A stretch of DNA of 31,797 nt from Allomyces macrogynus ATCC 38327. Its lineage: Eukaryota > Blastocladiomycota > Blastocladiomycetes > Blastocladiales > Blastocladiaceae. How positions within the stretch are numbered: the stretch's first letter is position 1; each line of letters opens with the position of its first letter. Positions 8,214-16,567 of the stretch are shown one piece after another. Under the pieces are notes generated by a model. That model searched no databases. It was given only the letters and a program-made list of their open reading frames with translations, and was not told the DNA's origin. The stretch covers positions 1,167,829-1,199,625 of the forward strand of contig GG745338.1 in assembly GCA_000151295.1 (NCBI GenBank). The letters are read 5' to 3'. A program made the translations under genes and the position numbers.

Positions 8214-11200
8214 ATGGCCTCGCCCCCGCCGCCACCGCACTGCCCGCTCGACGCGCGCGCCGTGCGCGTGCTGGTCTGCCAGGAGACGCCCACCAAGGCG
8301 CGCGTGCCGCTGCTCGACTCGCACGTTGCCGACCACACCGCACCCAATCATCCGCACCACGCCAAGCGCCGCCTGACTTCGCCCGCGCTCGACCTGCTCG
8401 CGCCCATGATGTTTGGCGCCATGCCGCTCTCGCACAAGGGCAAGTCCTTTAAGCTGCATCCGATCAGGCTCGCCGGCGCCAGCTCGGCCACGCCGTCAAG
8501 CACCAGTACCGCTGCCGCTGCGCTTGCAAGCACGCCGCCCAGTACCAGCAGCCCCATCACGCCGGGATCCGCCAGCGCGACGCACACCGACGCCGCGCAC
8601 GCGGCCGACGCGTTACTCTTCACGTGCTTGTTTGCCGTCTCGCTGCACGACATCGAGTCCTACCTGCTGCACGCCGCGCAGACCAACGGAACCGACCCGC
8701 GCACCTCTGTGCAGACGTGGCACGCCGCACCGGCACCCACTAGCACGCCGCGCCCGCCCGTCGCCGTGACTGCCGCGCTCTCCCGCGACGTTCTCTCGAC
8801 CTCGCTCACGCACTCGACCACCGTCCCGCCCGCGCACACGCGGTCGCTATCCTCGGCTAGCACCAGCACCACGTCGTCGGCGTCTGACGCGTCCGATCCG
8901 TCGACCAATGCGCGTGTTGCCGCACCCTTGGGGTCGCGCACGCCCACGTCCACGTCAGCGCCAACACCATCGGCAGCAGCGGCGGCTGCGGCTGCCCTTG
9001 ATCAACGCAAGCTCGCGGCACGCCGGCTTGCACGATCGACCTACGCGGTGGCCGTGGTCGTTCCCGCCGAATGCCCCGCAGTGCGCGACTTTATGATCCG
9101 CCATTTCACCGTCTGGGAGAGTTTGCTCGACGAACTGCAAGCACTTGTGGGTGCGGCTATTCGTGAGTGCTTTTCCGAGGCCGTGCGCGCCGCGTCGGCC
9201 GAGCAGGACAGTGTGATTCCGGCACTGGAATCCACTCGATTGCCTGCAGGGTCGTCAGCACCCTCGCCGGCCACGTCCACGACAACGACGACGCCGATCC
9301 CGATGCCACGGAATGGGAGCAACGGCACAAGCAACGCGAGCTCGGGCCGCGCTTCGCCCGTACCGTCAGCGCTCGCACGGTCGATCACCGTCGGATCGCT
9401 CCCAGGTACATCGGCTGCAACCGCAGCCGCAGCAGCAGCAGCAGCAGCAGCGGCGACCGCGCCATCATCACCAAAACCGCCGCTGCGGCGGCTCTTTTCC
9501 ATGGGTCTGCCAATGCCCACCGGCTCCGGCCCCACCAGCAGCACCGCGCCGCGCGACTCGGTCTCGCGCATCTTGCCAGGCACGTCCCCACTCGCATCCT
9601 CGCCCGTCGGTACCCCGTCCCTGCTCCGGCGCCCGCCGTCGACCGTCTCCCTCGCGAGCAGCACCGCAAGCACGCCGGCGTCGCCCGTCCTGTCCGCAAC
9701 CCCACAATCGCCACTGCTCGGCGGCCTCTACGCGTACGTCCTGCAGGACCGACTCCTCGCAGCCGCCGCAGCCGTGCGGCAACTCATGGTCGCGTACCTC
9801 GCGACCCCGCGGATTCCACGGCCGCTCGCGCCACTTCCGCAGCCGCCGGTTCTCCCAGCCCCAATGCTCCAAGCGGTACCGCCGACAAACCACCGGTGGA
9901 GTACCGATTCGGCGACGACGGTCCCGCCGAGCCCGACCCGATCGTCGACGTCTTCGTGGTTCTCGCGACGCCGGCTGTCGAGTTTGACGTCGTCGGTCTC
10001 TGCCGCGTCGTCTACCGTCGCCGGGTCCGGTCCCGGCAGCCCGACAACCCCCACAATGCCACGGCGCATGTCGGCCGTGCTCCCACCCGCGGCAGCAGCG
10101 GTAGCAACCAACGGCCCGCCACCGCTCCCAGCACCCTGTCCCTGGGTGTTCCCGTCCTCGGCGAATCTGGCGTTTGTCGCGACGGTCGTGGCGACGGTCA
10201 TGCAGTACGCGCCCGCGTGGGTCGAGGCCGTCGCGAGCGATACCGACTCGGTCGATGCCCTCGGCCTGCCGCGCGTCGTTCTCCGGCCGGGAGCCAAGGC
10301 GGATACCCGCGTCGTGGTCGTCGGCGCACCGCACGAGACGGCGGCGTGGATGCCGTTACTCGCGGTCCTGCTCGACCCGCACGCGATGGACCCTGCTCCG
10401 GCACCGGAGCCCGCCGTCACGAATTGCGCGCCGCGCCGTGCGGGGAACGGTCACCCGGCATCCGTCCCATCATCTGCGTTCCCACCGTCGCCCGCGCCGT
10501 CCCCGCCACGCCCGCCGCCGATGGGAAGCGTCCCGCCGCGGCTTGCGCCGGCGCTGCTCGTCCCTCTCCCGCCAATGGACACGCCTACCGCACCTGCCGC
10601 GGCGGCGACAGCCCCCGTCGCGCCGACCCCAGCATGCACGCATACCCCCGGCGCTGCAACGTCCCCGTTCGCCGCACACGCGCCGTGCCACGTCCCGTGG
10701 CTCACCCTTCAGGCCGTCCCGAGCGCACTCGCGCCGCACGAGTGGGCGCGCGTGCGCGCGCAAGTCCTCACATCGTCGCAAGATGGGAAGAACGCACACG
10801 TGCTGGTCGTCGACGTCAAGTCGCAGACGATCACGGTCCTCACCGCCGTGTCGCGATCCACCGCGCGCGCCGCCGCCACGCGGCAGGTCCGCGACGGGCA
10901 CCGCCGCGTGAGTGTCGCGCTCGCATCGAGTTTCGGGACCACCGCTAGTACCGGCGCCGCATCGACAATCTCGACGACCGTTGCGCGCGCAACCGGGGGA
11001 GTGCCACAGACCGTGTTCGCCGCGCCGCTGCCGAGTATGCCGAGTCCGGGGCCGGCGTACGCGGCGTTGGTGACCGCGGTGAATGCCGCGGACCGCGCGC
11101 CGGCGACGGCCACGAGAGATGTCGCCAGTGTGGTCGTCCGTGCGCGGGTGATTACGGCCGGCGCGCCTGTCCCGCCGCCGATTGTCGGGCACGCCGTGGC

Positions 11201-11635
11201 CGTCCTGGCGGTCTTGCTCCTACGCGTGCCTGTGGCCGAGTGGGCCGGCCGACACGCCCGCCGTTCCTCGCCCCGGGTTCGCGGGGGTTCGCGCGGGCGT
11301 GGGCCGAGTTGGCGGGGTACGATTCTGAGGATTCGGACGAGGAAGAAGAGGACGACGAGTGGGAGTACGATCCGGCCGCGGGGATCGACGAGGGCGAGGA
11401 GTCCGCGGCGGCGGCGGCAGGGGTGGGGGAGGCGCCGCAGTCGCAGATTGCTGCGGCCGAGTTTTACCAGCCGCCGTCGGCCAAAGAGAATGAGGTGGAG
11501 AAGGAAGTGGTAAAGGAGACGAGGAGGAGAGAGAGGCCGACGCCGGTCGCGGATGCAGCACTTGCCGCGGATTTAGTTGCGTGTGATGCGGCGGACGTGC
11601 CGCTGTTGCGCGCGGTCGCGCGGTGGCTCGCGTAA
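8214..11635 (+). CDS. Folliculin-interacting protein (FNIP/Lst4)-like, with an apparent frame break
   Basis: FNIP/Lst4 proteins pair with folliculin/Lst7 at the lysosome or vacuole and act on Rag GTPases upstream of TORC1. Diagnostic blocks are VRVLVCQE (residues about 17-24), MMFGAMPLSHKGKSFKLHPI (65-84) and LLFTCLFAVSLHDIESYLL. Next comes a longin/DENN-like segment (YAVAVVVPAE, RDFMIRHFTVWESLLDELQ) and later NLAFVATVVATVMQYAPAWVEAV. Between them lie long Ser/Thr/Pro/Ala linkers, including an alanine run encoded by GCA repeats near 9424-9450. The ATG at 8214 (AAAGATGG) starts just before the first conserved block. The frame from 8214 turns Arg-rich after about 11,235 and would stop at 11513. 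The frame two bases over carries an acidic, coding-like C-terminus (YDSEDSDEEEEDDEWEYDP, ending LLRAVARWLA) to a stop at 11635. No splice signals fit the switch, so a one-base indel in the assembly is likely. Total is about 1,140 residues. Confidence 0.8.
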
Positions 11636-11937
11636 GGGTGTGGTGTGGAGAGGGTCGTGGTGGTGGTTGGCGACCTTTGCATTAGGAATCGTGTTTTGGT
11701 ATTTTTCTCGCTCTGGGTGATACGGCCACTTGTCCCGCAGCCTGACTGTGACGAACATGTCGAGCTTGCCTACCTTGCGCTGGCGTGGTTGGCCACGGCG
11801 CAACGCGCTGTCAGAGACAGGTTTTGCGACTCTCGAGAAGCCGACGCGCCCTGACCAGGCGCAGCAGTCCGTGAGCAAACAGGAACTTGAAATGAAATCA
11901 ACAGCAACGCGACTTCTTGCGCGGCCTCGGCATCTAC
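11636..11937. other. Convergent 3' flanks of the FNIP-like gene and EMC1
   Basis: About 300 bases lie between two convergent stops. The minus-strand EMC1 frame happens to stay open across it if the last intron is retained. There is no independent gene signal. Confidence 0.5.
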
Positions 11938-14810
11938 CTACAGCCACTGCTCGCGCAACGTCTTGCTGTTCAGCTACACGCGAAAGAGGAGACGCCGTCA
12001 GTTCCCGCGATCCTGATCCCCGTCGTTCCTCTACCCCTCCCCCCACAAAACGTACCATCGCGCGCGACACCACCGTAGCCGCAACCAACCCGACACACGT
12101 CGCAGCCAACGTCCCCTTGGCGAACCCTTCTGACAACTGATCGAACCCACCCGACGGCCTCACGCGCGTCCAGAACACGTCCAATCCGTACGCCAGGACC
12201 AGCGCCGTCGACTCCAAATCCGCGTGCGCCGTGACAATCTGATCCGCAGCCACGTGTCGCGCATGCGAGAGCACCGCGCGGTCCTCGGCCGGCAGGACTG
12301 GTCCGTACGGCACGACCGTCTCGTCCCCGACGACGGTCGCGCGCAGGGCGTCGACGAACCGGCGCGACACGGTCGCAACGGAGCGCGACGTCGTGAAGAC
12401 GAGGTCCGGGACTGCGACGCCGTTCCGGGTCGCGGTCACGGCGAGCGCCGTGATCGTGTCGCGCGTCGGCAGGGCGAATGTGGCCGCCGCAACGGTCGGG
12501 CGCACGGGGGACATGGCCGACGCGAGGACGGCCGTGGCGGCATCCGCGTCGGGCGAAAACAGTTCGAGCACGGCGACGGTCCACCCGGCGACTCCTGTGG
12601 GTCCGTCATTCCAGTAGACGACAGCGGTCCAGTGTTCGGCGCGCACGGCGTGCACGGGGAAGTTGGTGGAGTCGACGCCGTCGACGGTCCGGTGCGCGAC
12701 GATCCGGCCCGTGACCGTATCGACGAGCTGGATCGCGAGCGTCTCGGGCGTGGGCGTGGTCACGGCCGTGACCACGTGCGGCGCGAGGTATTTGTACCGC
12801 ACGGACCGGTCGCCCATGACGCGGCCGAGCGACGCGACTTTACCGACGCGCGGGGCGGCGAAGGCAACGACCTTGCCGTCGAGGGTCACGTTGAAGGTCG
12901 GCACGACGACGTCGTCGTCGGCGACGGCCATGTACCCGCGAACAATTCCGGCGGCAGCGTCGACGCGGTAGACGTGCGTCGCGCCCTGCGTGCCGTGCGC
13001 GCGCAGTTGCTCGCCGAGGACTTCATCGACAGCCGACGTGATCGACACTCCCGTCGCCACGACTTCCGGGTCGAACGGGCTCATAGTCATCGTGCTCTTG
13101 GTCCCGTGCAGGACCAGGTGCGCCGGGTGCGACCCGACCGTGGGGGATCCGACCTCGACGCGCGTAACCATATCGTCCGCGTCCATTCCCGGCCGCTTCA
13201 CCCAGACCAAATGATCCTCGACATCGTCTCCGGCGCGCGAATCCGTACGGTGTCCACGGGTATCGAGGGCATAGACCAGTCCGCGGCGCGACACGCCCAC
13301 GATCAATTTCCGCGTGCCGAAATCCGCTGCCTCGGCGGCATCCTCATCTCCATGAAGAAGCGCGGCCCACGTGCGCGGGTCGGCGACCATTGTGGCGTGC
13401 GCGATGTACCGGTCGATCCACCGCTTGGCCACCCCCGCGGCCTCTTCCTCGTTGGCCTCCCACGACGCGGCCGCGGGGAAGTCGACGATCACGGCCGAGA
13501 CGAGGTGTGCGAGGGCCTCGTGCCGCGTCCAGAGAACGGCGTGCGTGTCGAGGTCGACAAGTCGCACGTTATCATCGTCGCCGACAACCAGGACGCGCGC
13601 GTCGTTCGGCGATGGGACAACCAGGCGTGCAGAACGCATCAGTGGATCGAGCGGGCCGGTGGTCACGGCCTGGTCGTTCCCGGGCGTAACCAGGGCGAGC
13701 GCGCCGTTGCGGTCCGCGACGACGAGCCGTTTCTTGGCGTCGCGGCGGACGGGGGCCGTGGGCGGCGCAGGCAATTGCGCGACGACGGTCCCCGTCTCGA
13801 GCGAGACGATCTGGTGGTGCCGCCCACCGCGGTGTGCGACATGCACGAAGCACGATCCGGGCACGGCGTGGTACTCGACATTGTCCCCCTCGATCACGAG
13901 TTGCGGCGCTGCGACGCTCAGGTCTTTGGCAATGCGCGCAAACCGCACGCCGTTGGGCGCCTGGTAGACGACGGCGCGGTTCTTGCTGCACCCGGCAAGG
14001 ATCGGGTGCATACCGGGCCCGGTCACGGCGTGGCCGTTGACGAGCACCTCGGTGCCGCGCGTGGTCACGGCCAGGAGCTGGGAACCAGTCCAGGCGGCCG
14101 CGGCGGCCGAGGTCGCGGCGGTCGTGGGGGTGGTGAGGGTTCCGGCGTCGACGTCGAGAGTGGTCGTGTAGACGGTGCCGTCGATGTGAAGCGCGACTTC
14201 GTTGGTGCGCGCGCACTGGATGGTGACCGTCGAGGTCGTGGGGGAGGCGAGCTGCAGGACGGATTGTGCCGTGACGAGGCCCGTGTTCGCATTGAGGACG
14301 TGCACGAGCGGGCCGAGTGGCGAGTCGACCAAGGCGAAGAGACGCGATTCGTCGCAAACGGCACTGGCGAGGTATTTTTGCGTTGGCGGGAGGACGTGGC
14401 GCCAGACTAGCGGAGCAGAGTGAAGAATGTCCGGTCAGACGCGTTGCTGGCAGCGCGCCGCGACCTGAGATCGTGATCTCAACATACACAGCTTGCCCTT
14501 GTTGGCGGCATCCACGAGCGCGACAGCCTGGTCGCTGGCAATCACGACACGGTCCGTGTCGGGCGTCCAGTAAACGTCCTTAGCGGAGCCAATCATGGCC
14601 AGGTGCCTAGCAGTCGATGCAAGAGCACAGGTGAGGACCGCGCTGGTGTGGACACTGCTTCTTGGAGCATCTTGACGGCTACCAGTCATGTTTGCCGATA
14701 GAATCCGCGTCGACGGCGCGTGCGGGCGTGGCCGAGGCGAGTAGGGCAAGGAGGAACGCGGCCGCGATCAGCCGCGGCAGACCGCGACCCGGTGCGCGTA
14801 GACCGGCCAT
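11938..14810 (-). CDS. EMC1: ER membrane protein complex subunit 1
   Basis: This is the largest lumenal subunit of the EMC insertase, which inserts membrane proteins at the ER. Exons are 14810-14683, 14606-14488, 14406-12056 and 11973-11938. The introns are 76, 81 and 82 nt with GTAGCC, GTATGT and GTACGT 5' sites and TAG ends, and all phases agree, giving 877 residues. Exon 1 encodes a clear signal peptide (LIAAAFLLALLASATPARA) followed by DSIGKHDW, matching the family's post-signal segment. The exon 2/3 junction makes GKLFWRHVLP, the first beta-propeller GxILWRHV motif. Later hallmarks are GRVMGDRSVRYKYLAPHVV, VTGRIVAHRTVDGV, the ESTALVLAYGLDVFWTRVRP block (ending TRVRPSGGFDQL) and a single C-terminal membrane helix. 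The last exon is only 36 nt and supplies LNSKTLREQWL, analogous to the short cytosolic tail of other EMC1 proteins. The 5' end faces the P5CR gene 432 bases away. Confidence 0.95.
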
Positions 14811-15242
14811 GTTGTTGCAGCAAGTGATCGCGCGTGCTTGGCAATCCGGATCGTGCTGGTCGCGAGCGCGTCGTGGTGATGGTGGTTGGCAACATCGTTG
14901 CGGTGGTTGTGATCAGCGCGACCTGACACGCTGGTTGCCCATGGCACGCGACGGCGATGGCTGTGGCAGGCGGACGCGGTCCCGTGGGCATGACTCGGTG
15001 ACCGGCGATCACCAGACCTACTGGACGGCAGGAACCGAGGCGCGTGTTGTCCTCTTTCACAACACTCATCGGTTTTCGCCACGGCGCTGATCGCGACGAC
15101 AGCGCCAACATCATCACCGACGGCGACGCGCAATCGCACCCCCCGCGGCTACAAGTAGGTTCGCCACGCCTGCGCGACCGCTCTCCACCCCTTCTCCGCA
15201 CTACGGAACACGCAGCCCGCACCACCACTACCACCAATCACC
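14811..15242. promoter_or_regulatory. Divergent promoter region of EMC1 and pyrroline-5-carboxylate reductase
   Basis: 432 bases lie between two opposed start codons and contain no credible coding frame. They are rich in CAC/CCA and GTGGT runs. No TATA box is evident. Confidence 0.4.
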
Positions 15243-16219
15243 ATGGCCAGCACCAGCAGGAATTCGACAGCCGCGATCACAACCACCAACGCGACCACCA
15301 TGCCCGCCATTTCCAAGATTGCCATTGTCGGCTGCGGCACCATGGGCAAAGCCATTCTCACGGGCCTGCTCGAGTCGGGCCTGCTGGTCGAGCGCAACGT
15401 GGCCGTGACTGCCTGTGTCACGAGCGACGAGTCGGCCGCGGCGCTACGCGCGCAGTACGGCACCGGCATCCAAGTATACTGCGGGAGCAACGTGGCCGCG
15501 TGTCGCGAGGCGCAAGTCGTGATTCTCTGGTACGGGAGCAGTTCGCGCCCGTGCTCTCGAATTCGAGAACTGGTGCTGACTTCTCCGCTAATAGCACCAA
15601 GCCGCAAGTCGCGCAGTCGGTGCTCGTCGAGGAAGATGGCATGCACGAGGCGCTCGAGGGCAAGCTGTTGATTTCGCTGCTCGCCGGTGTCCGGATCGCG
15701 CAGCTGCAGACGTGGGTGCCGGCCTCGACGCACGTGATCCGCGCCATGCCCAACACGCCGTGCCGTATCCGCGAGGGCATGACGGTGCTCTCGTGCCGCG
15801 CGACCGTTCCGAGCGAGCTGCGCTCGTTCGCCTCCACCATTTTCGCGACCCTGGGCCGGTGCCGGTTCCTCGATGAAAAGCACATGGACCCGGTTACGGC
15901 GCTTTCTGGGTCGGGACCGGCGTTTGCCTGTGTCGTGCTCGAGTCTCTGGCTGACGGCGGTGTGATGATGGGGCTGCCGCGCGACGTGGCGATTGAACTG
16001 GCGGCGCAGGCGCTGGTCGGTGCGGCGCGGCTCGTGCTGGCGACGGGCAACCACCCGGCCATGGTCAAGGACTCGGTCACGACGCCCGGCGGATGCACGA
16101 TCGCCGGGCTGCTGACCATGGAGGACGGCAAGATTCGGTCGACGCTGGCGCGCACGATTCAGGAGGCGTCGACTGTCGCGTCGACGCTCGGGAACCGGCA
16201 GGACGCGGGCAAGAAGTGA
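15243..16219 (+). CDS. PRO3: Pyrroline-5-carboxylate reductase (final step of proline synthesis)
   Basis: The enzyme reduces P5C to L-proline with NAD(P)H. Exon 1 is 15243-15529 and exon 2 is 15595-16219. The 65-nt intron (GTACGG, TGCTGAC branch motif, AATAG end) splits the codon for Cys in VVILCTKPQV, exactly restoring the family's VVxLxxKPQ cofactor motif. The product is 303 residues. The Rossmann dinucleotide motif IAIVGCGTMGKAIL is at about 26-39. MPNTPCRIREGMTVLSC and ALSGSGPAFACVVLESLADGG follow, then the P5CR signature region (AAQALVGAARLVLATGNHPA, VTTPGGCTIAGLLTMEDGKI). The start at 15243 (ATCACCATGG) has the best context. A second in-frame ATG at 15300 lies right before the Rossmann fold and would give a protein lacking the 19-residue Thr/Ser/Asn-rich leader. 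Confidence 0.96.
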
Positions 16220-16567
16220 GCAGGGCGGAGCGCGAGCGCAAGGTAGTGCACATATATATTTCCACCTTTCTTCTTTGTGGGGTGGGCGTGGTCCTCGTGG
16301 CAGACCGCGAGAGCGGGTGGGATCAGGGTGGGATCGCCGCGAGCTTGAGCGGTTCGGCCAAAGCCAAATTGTCTCGCGTCTCGCGTCTCTCATGTGCACG
16401 TCGCGATCACGTGTTTTGTAACACAGTGGCGTGACCTATCGCGCTTGCGTCCAGCGCAGCCCTTCGGCTCTGTCGCTGCCGTTGAGCTGTCGCTGCCGTT
16501 GAGCTGTCGCTGTCGTTGAGCCGTCGGCAACGTCGTCGCCGCTCTCTCGGCCACGACTCTGAGCCAG
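16220..16567. other. P5CR 3' flank and methyltransferase 5' leader
   Basis: A TATATATTT tract about 35 bases after the P5CR stop (near 16252-16262) resembles a fungal 3'-processing efficiency element. The second half carries the 17-nt tandem repeat listed separately and leads into the methyltransferase ATG at 16568. Confidence 0.4.
16467..16534. repeat. 17-nt tandem repeat in a gene leader
   Basis: Three near-identical copies of GAGCTGTCGCTGCCGTT lie end to end (16467-16483 with two differences at its start, 16484-16500, 16501-16517 with one change), followed by a degenerate fourth. The repeat ends about 35 bases before the ATG of the SUV39-like gene. Confidence 0.9.

Noticed and set aside
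9167..10948. 593-codon plus-strand frame overlapping the FNIP-like gene
   Set aside because: It is an alternative frame of the same strand, Arg/Pro/Ala-rich. The FNIP motifs lie in the other frame.
12224..14410. 728-codon plus-strand frame opposite EMC1
   Set aside because: It is antisense to a clearly homologous gene, Arg/Asp/Gly/Val-rich with no domain features. Long antisense frames are expected at this GC content.
15530..15594. Readthrough form of P5CR ending in an Arg/Ser-rich tail at 15671
   Set aside because: The 65-nt intron has good signals, and its removal exactly restores the conserved cofactor motif.
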